Below, one piece after another: positions 1-9,332 of a stretch of DNA of 64,000 bases (within the stretch, counting starts at the first letter, position 1; each line of letters begins with the position of its first letter). The notes beneath the pieces are model-generated. The model did not search any database. It saw only the letters and a program-made list of their open reading frames with translations, and was not told where the DNA came from. The position numbers and the translations under genes were made by a program. Where the stretch lies: the NCBI RefSeq assembly GCF_038002605.1, contig NZ_JBBOCT010000001.1, positions 2,542,001 to 2,606,000 of the forward strand, given 5' to 3'. Source of the DNA: Bacillus sp. FSL K6-3431 (GTDB lineage: Bacteria > Bacillota > Bacilli > Bacillales > Bacillaceae_C).

Positions 1-238
1 TTTTTTCATCTTGAAAAACAACCCCTCGGACATCGACTTTAGGCGTTTGATAGCCTGTTTCATTAGCAAATAACTCAGTAAGCTTGTTCATTTCAACATC
101 TGTATGCTCCATCATAATTTCCAAGCTAATTTCTCTTAATTCTTCAAAGCGTTCAATATCATATACATCTTTTGAAAACGCAATTCCCGCCTGGGCAATA
201 GACTGAATTCTCTTCGACCAATCTAACCATTTTTGCAT
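1..238 (-). CDS. NUDIX hydrolase, N-terminal part (cut by window edge)
   Basis: The gene reads leftward off the window, so only about 79 N-terminal residues are visible. They begin MQKWLDWSKRIQSIAQAG and continue into a helical region with FANETGYQTPKVDVRGVVF. This matches the N-terminal helical extension found before the catalytic domain in one group of Bacillus NUDIX hydrolases, which cleave nucleoside diphosphates linked to another moiety. The NUDIX box lies outside the window, so substrate cannot be judged. The ATG at 238 is preceded by a GGAG-type ribosome binding site at about 248-252. The family assignment is from recognition of the N-terminal domain only. Confidence 0.75.
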   Translation of the reverse strand, partial: MQKWLDWSKRIQSIAQAGIAFSKDVYDIERFEELREISLEIMMEHTDVEMNKLTELFANETGYQTPKVDVRGVVFQDEK

Positions 239-437
239 TTTGCTCACACTCCATTTCACCTAATAAACCGTTCTCAATAATCGTATTTACTTAAGAGTCT
301 ATCATTTTAATCGATAAGTGACTAAAAAAACTTCATACAGGATTACTTTAAAACTAAAATACTACTTCTCTTCCAACAGATATCTAAGAACAAATATGGT
401 AGACTAAAGTCATCATATGTAAAAAAGGAGTAATATT

Positions 438-1103
438 TTGATTAAAGCAGTTATTTTTGATTTCGATGGTACGATTATTGATACAGAATCCGCATGGTTT
501 GATATCTATCGAACAGTTTTAATGAGAGACCACCACTTTGAGCTTCCTCTCAATGAATTTGTAAAAATTGTTGGCACTACGGACGGAGACTTATTTGACT
601 TTATCGATCAATCAGTCACTCACCCACTTGACCGGAATCTTTTCAAGGAAAAGGTAAAAGCTGAATTTTTAAAAATAAAAAATGACCTTCTTCCTAGAGC
701 AGGATTTTTGGATATACTGCAATGTCTCCATAACAGTGATATCCAACTTGCTTTAGCTAGTAGTTCCACACGCGATTGGGTTGTCGGATTCCTTGATCAG
801 CATAGCCTCACAGAATATTTCCCGATCATTTTCACCGCCGAAGATGTCGATGAAGTCAAACCAAATCCTGCACTCTACATAAAAACATTGGATGCACTTG
901 GCGTCGAACCTGATGAGGCAATTGCAGTAGAGGATTCCGCTAATGGATCATTAGCCGCAATTCGGGCTGGAATCAATTGCCTGATTATCCCGAATGATAT
1001 TACTAAATCCCTATCATTCCATAAAAAATCCAAATTAATTGAATCCTATGCAGATTTTAATCTCGTACAATACTTAAAAAAAGCAACATGGAAACAAATT
1101 TAA
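438..1103 (+). CDS. HAD-superfamily phosphatase, YhcW/beta-phosphoglucomutase-like
   Basis: 221-residue HAD subfamily IA hydrolase. The nucleophile motif DFDGT is at residues 8-12, motif II is the SSST segment near residue 108, the motif III lysine is in KPNPALY near 143, and the metal-binding motif IV is EDSANG near 165. A helical cap sits between motifs I and II. It should dephosphorylate a small phosphorylated metabolite or isomerise a sugar phosphate in the cytoplasm; the substrate cannot be read from sequence. The start is TTG at 438, supported by AAGGAG at 425-430 with 7-nt spacing. A terminator follows directly, so it is probably monocistronic. It resembles B. subtilis YhcW in length and motifs. 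Confidence 0.85.
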   Translation: MIKAVIFDFDGTIIDTESAWFDIYRTVLMRDHHFELPLNEFVKIVGTTDGDLFDFIDQSVTHPLDRNLFKEKVKAEFLKIKNDLLPRAGFLDILQCLHNSDIQLALASSSTRDWVVGFLDQHSLTEYFPIIFTAEDVDEVKPNPALYIKTLDALGVEPDEAIAVEDSANGSLAAIRAGINCLIIPNDITKSLSFHKKSKLIESYADFNLVQYLKKATWKQI

Positions 1104-1111
1104 AAAGAGAG

Positions 1112-1140
1112 CAGGCCGAACAATGAACGGTCTGTTTTTT
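1112..1140 (+). terminator. Rho-independent terminator after the HAD gene
   Basis: CAGGCCG at 1112-1118 pairs with CGGTCTG at 1128-1134 (one G-T pair) and is followed by a run of six T. It lies 9 nt after the HAD stop codon. Confidence 0.85.
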
Positions 1141-1371
1141 GATAGATTTTTGTGTCATGCCCAATAAACTAGAATACATCTGGATTACCAATTATTTATT
1201 TTGCGTGAATAATATCAAGTGAAAACATAAATATCCCATATAAATAGCAAATAAACACAACCAAGGAACCAGATATGAACCATTGACAGAAAAGTGCAAA
1301 TTAACTATACTTATGCACAAGTCGATAGATGACTTTTAATTGTGTAACATTATTCAGTTTTAAACCAAAAC

Positions 1372-1387
1372 ATGATAGCGATTACAT
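1372..1387 (+). promoter_or_regulatory. Candidate CcpA cre site before the beta-propeller gene
   Basis: ATGATAGCGATTACAT matches the cre consensus WTGNAANCGNWWNCAW at all but one constrained position. It ends 24 nt before the start codon at 1412, overlapping the expected promoter, a position typical of catabolite repression. The rest of the interval 1141-1371 shows nothing else recognisable. The protein binding is inferred. Confidence 0.45.
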
Positions 1388-1411
1388 TCACGATGGGAGG
1401 GAAATCATTAA

Positions 1412-3658
1412 ATGAAATTTAGTTTTAACATGTTGAATGCCGCAATTATTGCCTGTCTTTTGGTAGTTAGCACTTTTTTACTTCATACAGAGACAGCATC
1501 CGCAAAAGTCGATAAAAGATTTAGTAAGCCTATTAATCTAGGCTCGCCAATCGAGAGTGTGGCTATTTATGATTTTACCTATGGAAAAGAAGATGGCAGA
1601 GATGTGATGTATACGACGGTAACTGGGAATCCTGCTATTTTCCAAGTAATTGACCTTGTCAGCCATGAAGTACTAAAAACTTTTCCACTGGATGGATCGG
1701 AAAGCTCTTGGACACATATTACAACTCCAGATGGCTCTGTCTATATTGGTGGAAACGGAACATTGTACGAATACTCACCTAAAACGAAACAGGTAAAAAA
1801 CCTCGGTGGAATTGGCGAAAGTGTCGTATATGGATTATCATATGATGAAGAAGGAAGAGTTTATTTCGGATCATATCCACATGCTAAGGCTGGACGTTAC
1901 GACCCTAACAGTGGAGAAATGAAAGATTATGGTAGTGTTGCACCTGATCAAAGCTACTCCCGTTCTACAGCTTACCATAATGGATTTTTGTATTTGGGTA
2001 TTGGCGTTGATGGGTATTTAGTAAAATTGAATGTTGAAACTGGTGAGTCAGAGAAAATTGAATTACCAATTGACGCCATCCAAGGAAGCGGTAATGTTTG
2101 GCAACTCGATACGACTGGAAAGTATATCGTCGCTGGAATTGGTGGCGGCAATAACGCACTGTTATTTTACGATACAGAAACAGGTAAATGGAATGATAAA
2201 TACTATTTAAATAATAAAGGCTTGAGATTGGTGCAAGGTAAGCCTAACAGCGATAACGCATATTTTTTACAAAATAATCGCCTGCAAGAAATCGATCTGG
2301 AAACCTTGGAAGCTACTGATACAGGTGTCGTGTTCGGTACTTTCCTACGCAATACATCATGGATCGAAGTGCCGAATGACCCAGAACTGCCAGGATTATC
2401 TTTGGTCACGGTACAATTTGGTGGTGGCGTTACCTTTATGAATCTGGATACAAAAAAAGTGAAAACTACTCAATATCCCGTAGTTGGAAACCCAATTCCA
2501 ATTCAAACGCTGGAAAAAGGTCCGGGTGGCAAGCTTTATGTAAGTGGGTACCCTGGCGGAAAGGCAGCGGTTTACGACCCTAACACAGGTGAGTCTGAGT
2601 CATTTGCATTAGGACAAGCAGAAGGTATGGCCACATTAGGGGATAAAATGTATTTTGGAGTTTATCCCGGTGCTACCATCTTTGAATTTGATGTGGCGAA
2701 ACCGCTTGTAGACAAAAATAATCCAAAACAAATTTTTGATATACCAAATCAAGATCGGCCATTTGTTATCACCCCAGTAAATGAGAAACTATTTATCGGT
2801 ACTATCCCTGACTATGGTAAACTGGGTGGCTCTTTAACAGTGCTTGATCCTGCTTCAGTAGATGAAACAGTAATTTACGAGAATATCATCCACAACCAAT
2901 CGATAGCGGGGCTTGCAGCGAAAGATGGTAAACTTTATGGATCGACAACTGTTGCCGGCGGATTAGGTATTGCCCCAACAGAATCGGAAGCAAAAATATT
3001 TGTTTTGGATCTGGCTAATGGGAAAAAAGCAGATGAATTTGTTCCGAAAATCCCAGGTGTAACTGTCCAGCCAAAAATGATCAGCGGAATGAGCCTTGGT
3101 CCCGATGGGCTACTCTGGTCTGCAGCTGATGGAACAATCTTTGCAATGGATCCAGAAACATTAGAAATCATAAAAAGCGCGAACATCTATCCAGATGTAA
3201 AAAACTATGGTACGTGGCGTCCTGTTCATATTCGCTGGAGTGAAGATGGTCTAATGTATACAACTTTGGCAGGAAAACTAACCGTCATTAACCCTGAATC
3301 ATTTGAATTTGAGACATTGGCTTCAACTCAGCTCATGACTCTTGGTGATAATGGAAATATTTACTATACTGCAGGGCCATATGTGACAAAAATTGAAGTA
3401 GCTGAAAACATAACACTTGAAACTATACTTGACGTAACCCAACAGCAAACGGAAGATGGAAACATCAAACATCCTTTAAGCAAAAGACTAATCAATTCTA
3501 TCAATCAAGCTATTCACCATCGTGAGATAGGCAACTCTAAACAAGCGGAAAAACATCTTCAAGATGCATTAAAACACTTAAAGAAGGCCAAATCATCTGA
3601 GATTACACCAGATGCCTACTCTGCATTAGAAAAGTTACTTACATCCGTTGATTATTAA
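1412..3658 (+). CDS. Secreted beta-propeller protein with C-terminal FIMAH-like domain
   Basis: 748 residues. An N-terminal signal peptide (hydrophobic residues 10-24, likely cleavage after ASA at 29-31) predicts export. Residues about 45-680 are a repetitive all-beta sequence with recurring units such as GGKLYVSGYPGGK, DGSVYIGG and YDPNTGE, typical of YVTN/SMP-30-like multi-bladed propellers. The last 60 residues are helical and charged and look like the FIMAH domain found at the C-terminus of secreted carbohydrate-active enzymes of Bacillus relatives. No catalytic motif was recognised, so it may bind glycan or be a lyase-like propeller. It resembles the tail of the secreted GH76 at 48000-49421. 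The RBS GGGAGG precedes the ATG. A cre-like site lies upstream. Confidence 0.7.
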   Translation: MKFSFNMLNAAIIACLLVVSTFLLHTETASAKVDKRFSKPINLGSPIESVAIYDFTYGKEDGRDVMYTTVTGNPAIFQVIDLVSHEVLKTFPLDGSESSWTHITTPDGSVYIGGNGTLYEYSPKTKQVKNLGGIGESVVYGLSYDEEGRVYFGSYPHAKAGRYDPNSGEMKDYGSVAPDQSYSRSTAYHNGFLYLGIGVDGYLVKLNVETGESEKIELPIDAIQGSGNVWQLDTTGKYIVAGIGGGNNALLFYDTETGKWNDKYYLNNKGLRLVQGKPNSDNAYFLQNNRLQEIDLETLEATDTGVVFGTFLRNTSWIEVPNDPELPGLSLVTVQFGGGVTFMNLDTKKVKTTQYPVVGNPIPIQTLEKGPGGKLYVSGYPGGKAAVYDPNTGESESFALGQAEGMATLGDKMYFGVYPGATIFEFDVAKPLVDKNNPKQIFDIPNQDRPFVITPVNEKLFIGTIPDYGKLGGSLTVLDPASVDETVIYENIIHNQSIAGLAAKDGKLYGSTTVAGGLGIAPTESEAKIFVLDLANGKKADEFVPKIPGVTVQPKMISGMSLGPDGLLWSAADGTIFAMDPETLEIIKSANIYPDVKNYGTWRPVHIRWSEDGLMYTTLAGKLTVINPESFEFETLASTQLMTLGDNGNIYYTAGPYVTKIEVAENITLETILDVTQQQTEDGNIKHPLSKRLINSINQAIHHREIGNSKQAEKHLQDALKHLKKAKSSEITPDAYSALEKLLTSVDY

Positions 3659-3851
3659 ATAGAATCGGATGGTGCTTTAGCGCCACCCTTGTAAAAAGGC
3701 TTAGTTACATTTCTAAATTTTAGCGTCCCATGGTCCCCTTCCTTCCCACATAAGAGAGAACTGTAGCCATGCTGGCCTCTAGGCTTAGTTGAGTAATCAT
3801 AATCAACATTTACGACGCTAACGGCTCAATTTTTTAATACCCTCCAGCAAC

Positions 3852-3882
3852 AAAAAAAACGGTACCATTTAGGCACCGTTTT
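3852..3882 (-). terminator. Terminator of the decayed sugar-porter gene
   Basis: On the minus strand, AAAACGGTGCC pairs with GGTACCGTTTT around a short loop (3856-3882), followed by a run of T (complement of the A tract 3852-3859). It overlaps the end of the MFS remnant. Confidence 0.75.
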
Positions 3883-4391
3883 GTAATGTTTGCTCGTCTT
3901 TCTTCCAAAACTGTTCAATTTCTTCAAGTGATTTATTTTTTGTTTCAGGTACAATCTTCATGACGAATATAAAGCAGACAACAATGATTCCAGCAAATAA
4001 CCAGAACGTATAAGCGCCTCCGAGACCATGTAATAACATAGGAGTGAACTGTCCTATTGCCCAGTTAGCCCCCCATAAAAACATCGTTGTGAATCCGACC
4101 GCTCGCGCTCTAATGATTCGGAAAAATTTCCGGAATCATAATCCAAGGAATTGGCCCCATGGATACACAGAATGCAGCAGTGAAACCCATGATTAACACG
4201 ATTAGCAAAGGCCCACTTGTAATGTCAAAGAAGAAAACTCCACCAATTAATAGCATAAATAGGGCCATTAAACTAGAACCAATTGCGATTAACTTTTTTC
4301 GTCCTGCTCTATTAATTAAAAATACAGCTACAATTGTAAATACTACTTGAACAACACCAACAAGGCTTGGTAATTCTTCTATCGAAGTCGG
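3869..4391 (-). pseudogene. Sugar-porter MFS transporter remnant, truncated and frameshifted
   Basis: Reading leftward, about 90 codons from 4391 encode ELPSLVGVVQVVF, FLINRAGRKKLIAIGS and GPIPWIMIPEIFP, the diagnostic C-terminal half of sugar-porter MFS proteins (YwtG/CsbC/XylE type). The frame then breaks. One extra base at about 4118 separates PEIFP from IIRARAVGFTTMFLWG, which continues in another frame to PETKNKSLEEIEQFW and a stop at 3869. The N-terminal half, including the first six membrane helices, is absent. The gene is therefore dead twice over. A substrate cannot be assigned; intact relatives move hexoses, pentoses or inositol with protons. Confidence 0.85.
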
Positions 4392-4394
4392 AAC

Positions 4395-4541
4395 TCAGAC
4401 TTGACTCAAAATCTTTGTACCGTTGTCTTTTTGTTTTTCCACTTTATCTACCTTCTCTTTTTCCACTGGCTTTGGTGTGGACTCTTGCGACCAACCAGCC
4501 ACCATCAGTGCTAAAAAGATCACACTAAACACTTTTTTCAC
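4395..4541 (-). pseudogene. Truncated lipoprotein-like ORF with degraded lipobox
   Basis: 48 codons from a GTG at 4541, with GGGGGGAG just upstream. The product starts MKKVFSVIFLALMVAGWSQE and continues as a charged linker rich in K, E and P. It has the shape of a lipoprotein signal peptide, but the lipobox cysteine position (AGxS) is tryptophan, TGG instead of TGC or TGT. The reading frame ends at TGA 4397-4395 and is in frame with the MFS remnant that follows, so a deletion seems to have joined the 5' end of a lipoprotein gene to the 3' half of a transporter gene. Confidence 0.5.
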
Positions 4542-4733
4542 ACGATCTCCCCCCTATGCTACCTTTAATATTGTGTCCGTCAGAGGTTTCATAGAGAACG
4601 TCGCTTTTTTATTTGTATATCTTGTCTCACTATTTAGCTATTCTTTCGCGCAAAAAATGTCACGAAATCAACACATGCATTTCATTCGTATAATTACGAC
4701 CTAAATTCCTCATTTTCGCTTACGCTTTTGTTT

Positions 4734-6656
4734 TTAAGAAAAGGACTGCAGTTTTAACAATTCTTCTGGTCGCATTGCTTTAAATTGTTTTTCGTAGAGA
4801 TTTCGGTATAACCCGTTTTGTGTTAATAGTTCGTCATGTGAACCGTGTTCAACAATTCGCCCATTGTCCATTACCAATATTTGATCAGCGCGGACAACTG
4901 TTGCTAACCGATGGGCGATAATAAATGTTGTACGGTTTTTCATAAGCTCATCCAAAGCGGCAGTTACATAATCTTCTGAGTCTGCATCCAAAGCAGACGT
5001 CGCCTCGTCCAGGATGAGAATTCGCGGGTCTTTTAATAATGCCCTAGCAATAGAAATACGCTGTTTTTGTCCACCTGAGAGTCGTACGCCGCGCTCGCCA
5101 AGCAGGGTCTCATATCCTTTCGGCCACCCCGTAACAAAGTCGTGGGCATAGGCTGCTTTGGCAGCAGCTATTACTTGTTCATGTGTTGCATCCGGCTGTG
5201 CGTATGCGATATTATCAAATACTGTACCTGAGAACAGAATATTATCTTGCAAAACGAGTGCAATTTGCTTTCGTAATGTTGCTACATCATACTCTTTGAG
5301 ATCGACGTTATCTAAGAGAACACGACCTTCATCTGGATCATAAAAGCGTGGAATCAAATTAATCATTGTTGATTTTCCCGAACCACTTGGACCTACAAGT
5401 GCAATTATATCTCCTGCCTTAGCGTGAAAGGAGATATCATGCAATGCCGCCGTTTCCTCAACTTTAACAGGTGGAAGTGGTGGTTTTGTCCGCGGTGGAA
5501 TCCAATAAAATCTTTTCTCAGGCTTGAATTTTTCAATTACATCTGGATCTCCATCTTTGTCTCGGCTTATCGGGAGCTCCTCCCGTTCGATCACATAAGT
5601 AAATGACACAGATTCGAACTCAATTTCCCCTTTAGATTGTTTAGGAGAAATGGCATCCTTTTTGCTTTTAATCTCCGGTTCAATATCGAATACTTCGAAG
5701 ATTCGCTCAATATTAGCCATTGAGTTTTGAATCGTGACATTCACATTAGCAAATTGTTGAATTGGGCCATAAAGTTGCATCAAATATTGCTGAAATGCAA
5801 TAAGGGCACCGATCGTGAAGTTACCATTGATAACGAACATTCCTCCGACAAACCAGCTTATTAGATTACCAGTGTGATTAAATGTCTGTGTAATGCTCCC
5901 CAATGTATTTGATAAAATATGAGCGGACATCGCATAGTCATAATGATGCTTTATTTGTTTTTGAAAACGTGACATTTCTTCTGGTTCACGATTGAATGAT
6001 TGGACAATTTTCATACCAGAAATTCGCTCGAACAGTACGCCTGATATCCGAGCCATCTGTCTGTGGACAGAACGCCAGGCAAACCGAATACGCACGTTTA
6101 AGTTAGCAAATGTCAAATAATATAACGGTAAAATCCAAAGTGATAATAGAGCAAGTTTCCAATTCAAGCTAAACAACATAATACTAGCAAAAATGATCAT
6201 GAACATGTCAATAATGAGATTGATCACACCACTTCTTACCAAGTTTTGTGCCCCATTTACATCATTTTGAACTCGAGAGACAATTGTTCCAATTTGGCGA
6301 TTATCATAATACTGCGGTGACAATTTTTGCAAATGTTCATACAATTGCTGTTTAAGATCAAGTGCCATTTTATTACCTAAACGAGCAGTAATATAATCGC
6401 GAATAAAATTGATGATCACACCAAAAACAAATACGCCCCCCATAACAGCAACCACTTTACGTAAGCTCCAAAATCCCTCTTTTCCTGGTAAGACATCGTC
6501 AATCAAGATCTTGGTCATCCATGGGATTGCTAGTGGAACAACAAAACTCATGATTCCCAATACAATAATAAGTAAAATGACAAATTTATACGGCTTTACA
6601 AATTCCCAATATCGTTGCGCCAATTCCTTATTTTGATTTTTTTTGTCCTTTTCCAT
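4734..6656 (-). CDS. ABC exporter half-transporter (fused membrane and ATPase domains)
   Basis: Residues about 10-320 (from the start used here) form six membrane helices of the type I exporter fold. The ATPase domain follows, with Walker A GPSGSGKST, signature RLSGGQKQR, Walker B ILILDEATSALD and switch AHRLATV. It should export a lipid, drug or peptide as a homo- or heterodimer. A charged, proline-containing insertion of about 50 residues (EREELPISRDKDGDPD ... PPRTKPPLPP) lies between the FTYV and ALHDISF strands at the front of the ATPase domain, where most homologues have only a few residues. The start is uncertain: ATG 6656 (MEKDKKNQ) sits close behind GGTGGGG, while ATG 6668 and a longer frame to 6746 are also open. 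It stands alone. Confidence 0.85.
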   Translation of the reverse strand: MEKDKKNQNKELAQRYWEFVKPYKFVILLIIVLGIMSFVVPLAIPWMTKILIDDVLPGKEGFWSLRKVVAVMGGVFVFGVIINFIRDYITARLGNKMALDLKQQLYEHLQKLSPQYYDNRQIGTIVSRVQNDVNGAQNLVRSGVINLIIDMFMIIFASIMLFSLNWKLALLSLWILPLYYLTFANLNVRIRFAWRSVHRQMARISGVLFERISGMKIVQSFNREPEEMSRFQKQIKHHYDYAMSAHILSNTLGSITQTFNHTGNLISWFVGGMFVINGNFTIGALIAFQQYLMQLYGPIQQFANVNVTIQNSMANIERIFEVFDIEPEIKSKKDAISPKQSKGEIEFESVSFTYVIEREELPISRDKDGDPDVIEKFKPEKRFYWIPPRTKPPLPPVKVEETAALHDISFHAKAGDIIALVGPSGSGKSTMINLIPRFYDPDEGRVLLDNVDLKEYDVATLRKQIALVLQDNILFSGTVFDNIAYAQPDATHEQVIAAAKAAYAHDFVTGWPKGYETLLGERGVRLSGGQKQRISIARALLKDPRILILDEATSALDADSEDYVTAALDELMKNRTTFIIAHRLATVVRADQILVMDNGRIVEHGSHDELLTQNGLYRNLYEKQFKAMRPEELLKLQSFS

Positions 6657-6865
6657 ATACCCCACCATTCCATTATCAAAATTTTTTAAATAATAGTTTT
6701 CATACAAAGAATAGCGTATCGAAATATAAAAAACAGTAATATGCACTTATTTAAGTTAATCTTCATATCAAATTCACATGAGAAGCGAAAGATACTTTTA
6801 TGATAAATTAACCGATTCACTCCCTAGTCTCCGACTAACCCAATAAGATAAAGTGAAATTCAATC

Positions 6866-6892
6866 AGTGGGGGTTTTCTATCATCCCCCACT
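6866..6892. terminator. GC-rich hairpin between the exporter and GH85 genes
   Basis: AGTGGGGG at 6866-6873 pairs perfectly with CCCCCACT at 6885-6892 around an 11-nt loop. There is no strong T run on either side, so it may be a structural or insulating hairpin rather than a full terminator. It lies in the 397-bp gap between divergent genes. Confidence 0.4.
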
Positions 6893-6994
6893 TACTCTTC
6901 ATTGTTTTTGAATCCTTGAAGCGGGGTTTTACTGCCCGTTAATCTGCGATAAAGCCGCATCTTACTTGACTAGATGTAATTTCACACCATTTTC

Positions 6995-7008
6995 ACACAA
7001 ATTTGTGT
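6995..7008. promoter_or_regulatory. Perfect 14-bp palindrome before cytosolic GH85, candidate operator
   Basis: ACACAAATTTGTGT is a perfect inverted repeat 45 nt before the GH85 start codon at 7054, within the likely promoter. Such palindromes are typical of dimeric repressor sites. The regulator is unknown; the nearest regulator in the island is the AraC-type protein encoded at 13090-15327. Confidence 0.45.
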
Positions 7009-7053
7009 AAATTAATAATAACGATTGTTTTATAGTTAGATAGGAGTAGAGTA

Positions 7054-9102
7054 ATGACTAAACAGGATAAAGCACATCAACCGTTTATGCATGGATATAA
7101 TGCAAATGATATGAAGAACTGGAGTCCGGAAACTGATAAGTATGCGAAATACTTCCGGTCCAGAGTTCCATTAGCAGAGCGAATTCCACCGTTTTCAGCA
7201 ACTCAAGCAAACCCGAATTTAAACGCTGGGCCACAGGTGATGAATCTATCTGCCGATTATGATAAGAAGGACACCGTTTTCAAATATAACGATACTTTTT
7301 GTTGCAACCTACTTAAGTTTTGGCAGTACACCGATCTATATGGATCTTGGCATGGTTTACCCCTTGAAGGATCTCGAACAGACGAGCCTATATATGGCGT
7401 CATTAATTTGCCAAACCCTGCCTACACCGATGCGGCCCATCGAAATGGAGTGCTAAGTCTAGGGTGTTGGTTCTGGCCAAGAGAAGAAGAAACTTTCGCT
7501 GATTTGCTGGTGCAGAAATTAGATGGCTCATTCCCTGTAGCCGACAAAATGATTGAGATGGCATTATATTTTGGATTTGATGGTTACTTTATTAACCAGG
7601 AAGCTACTATTTCAGCAGAAGATTCTCAAAAGCTATTAGAAATGATGAAATACTTCAGTAAAAAGGCACCCGCATATTTTCATTTACAATGGTATGATAC
7701 TTTAATTCTTAACGGGGAATTACGATATCAAAATCAATTTAATGACAAAAATGCTCCTTGGCTCATAGATGATAACAAGGAACCGATTATTGACAGCATG
7801 TTTATTAATTATGCTTTTAACGAGGACAGAATGGTTCATTCGCATCAATTTGCTAAAGAAATCGGTTTGGATCCGTACAAATCACTATTCCCAGGTACTG
7901 AGAACGATAAATATGGGTATAATCCACCCTATGACACTCGGTTGATCTTCCCAGAAAACAAGTCTCCGCGAGCTGGATGGGGCTTATTTGGAACTGATTT
8001 CGTATGGAACAGGTACGAGAACAAATTTGACCCTGATGATCAAGAGGAAGTATATAAAAGGGAAAGACGTTACTGGTCTGGTCCTATAGAAGATCCGACT
8101 GACCGAGTTGGACGCACATTGTACAAACCATATAAAGATCCTTTCCATGAAGTTGATCGTGAAAATTATAAAAAATGGGATGGTGTCGCACACTATATCC
8201 CTGAAAGATCAGTCATCGGCTCATACCCATTTGTCACCCGCTTTAATACAGGACATGGTAAAGCTTTCTTCTTAAATGGAGAAATGGTAAGTAATAAAGA
8301 ATGGAATAATGCGAGCATTCAAGATATTTTACCAAGTTGGCAATGGTGGACACAACGGTTCGATGCAATGAACAATCCCGTAAGTGAGACAAAATCAGTT
8401 TCTGAACGTCCTCTCAAGCCAAGTTATGATTACAGCACCGCATATGATGGTGGATCATCACTTAAAGTTTCGGGAAAGCTTGAACCGGCAGTAAAGACTG
8501 AGTTGAGATTGTTTAAAACAAAGCTTCCAATTACCAATGACGTAAGATTGTCACTCACTTATAAAATAGCTTATGCAAATGCTCCGAACAATATGGAATT
8601 AGGTCTCATTTTCGAAGATGCCCCAGATCAATTTGTTTGGTTAGATATGGAGAATAGTGTGGACAACAACTGGAACACGCAAACCTTCGCCCTCGAAGCA
8701 TACGCAAACAGAACAATTGCGACAATTGGATTAAGATTTTCGTCTGCTACTGAATCAGAGTATGAAGTCTATATCGGGGAACTAGCATTAACGAATGAAT
8801 TGGAAAAAATACCGCCTGTACCGACAGGATTTACAATTGATAAGGAATATTTTGAATCAGATACAGCTGAGTTATTTCTTTCATGGGATTTTAACAAAGA
8901 TGACGTTTGGTATTATGATATGTATCAAATCAAATCTAACAGAGAAAAAGAAATGCTTGGACGAATATACGATGAGGTATATTATATAAAATCACTCCAC
9001 CGTCTGAATAACGAGACTACCTCTACACTTGAACTCGTAGCGGTTGGTTTTGATGGTGCCACCAGCACTCCAACCAAGACAAATCTAACTTGGCCAATCT
9101 AA
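7054..9102 (+). CDS. Cytosolic GH85 endo-beta-N-acetylglucosaminidase
   Basis: 682 residues with no signal peptide. The GH85 catalytic domain spans roughly residues 20-440. The diagnostic motif FDGYFINQEA carries the catalytic pair N181 (orients the substrate acetamido group) and E183 (acid/base). Other family landmarks are SATQANPN, FWQYTDLYGSWHG, INLPNPAYTDAAHRNGV and LPSWQWW. C-terminal beta-sandwich modules follow (about 460-680). GH85 enzymes cut the GlcNAc-beta-1,4-GlcNAc core of N-glycans with retention. Lack of a signal implies action on imported glycans or glycopeptides, in keeping with the importer genes that follow on the other strand. It is a paralogue of the secreted enzyme at 28106-30964. 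TAGGAG at about 7042 supports this ATG. Confidence 0.92.
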   Translation: MTKQDKAHQPFMHGYNANDMKNWSPETDKYAKYFRSRVPLAERIPPFSATQANPNLNAGPQVMNLSADYDKKDTVFKYNDTFCCNLLKFWQYTDLYGSWHGLPLEGSRTDEPIYGVINLPNPAYTDAAHRNGVLSLGCWFWPREEETFADLLVQKLDGSFPVADKMIEMALYFGFDGYFINQEATISAEDSQKLLEMMKYFSKKAPAYFHLQWYDTLILNGELRYQNQFNDKNAPWLIDDNKEPIIDSMFINYAFNEDRMVHSHQFAKEIGLDPYKSLFPGTENDKYGYNPPYDTRLIFPENKSPRAGWGLFGTDFVWNRYENKFDPDDQEEVYKRERRYWSGPIEDPTDRVGRTLYKPYKDPFHEVDRENYKKWDGVAHYIPERSVIGSYPFVTRFNTGHGKAFFLNGEMVSNKEWNNASIQDILPSWQWWTQRFDAMNNPVSETKSVSERPLKPSYDYSTAYDGGSSLKVSGKLEPAVKTELRLFKTKLPITNDVRLSLTYKIAYANAPNNMELGLIFEDAPDQFVWLDMENSVDNNWNTQTFALEAYANRTIATIGLRFSSATESEYEVYIGELALTNELEKIPPVPTGFTIDKEYFESDTAELFLSWDFNKDDVWYYDMYQIKSNREKEMLGRIYDEVYYIKSLHRLNNETTSTLELVAVGFDGATSTPTKTNLTWPI

Positions 9103-9108
9103 ACATTT

Positions 9109-9147
9109 AAAATGCTCCCGGCATCTCTTTGATGTCAGGAGCATTTT
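9109..9147 (+). terminator. Strong terminator after cytosolic GH85
   Basis: AAAATGCTCC (9109-9118) pairs with GGAGCATTTT (9138-9147). The inner bases GGCATC and GATGTC extend the stem. It lies 7 nt after the stop codon and can work in both directions. Confidence 0.85.
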
Positions 9148-9332
9148 AGTCATTTCTTATTCATTATTCTAATTCGCCATATAAGCGTCATTTATCTACT
9201 AGATAGGCAGTAGATCGAACCTTGTGAGTATCGCCCACTAATTATAAAAGAATCTTGTTGTATCCCTACCAAAATTTCACGCGTTTATCTAATTAGAAAC
9301 AACTTTTCATCCCACTCCCCATATAATTTTAT

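Noticed and set aside
1412..3658. Calling the propeller protein a polysaccharide lyase
   Set aside because: The fold pattern would allow it, but no catalytic motif of a lyase family could be identified.
4423..4704. 93-codon plus-strand frame beside the exporter gene
   Set aside because: It is antisense to the lipoprotein-like remnant and lacks an RBS.
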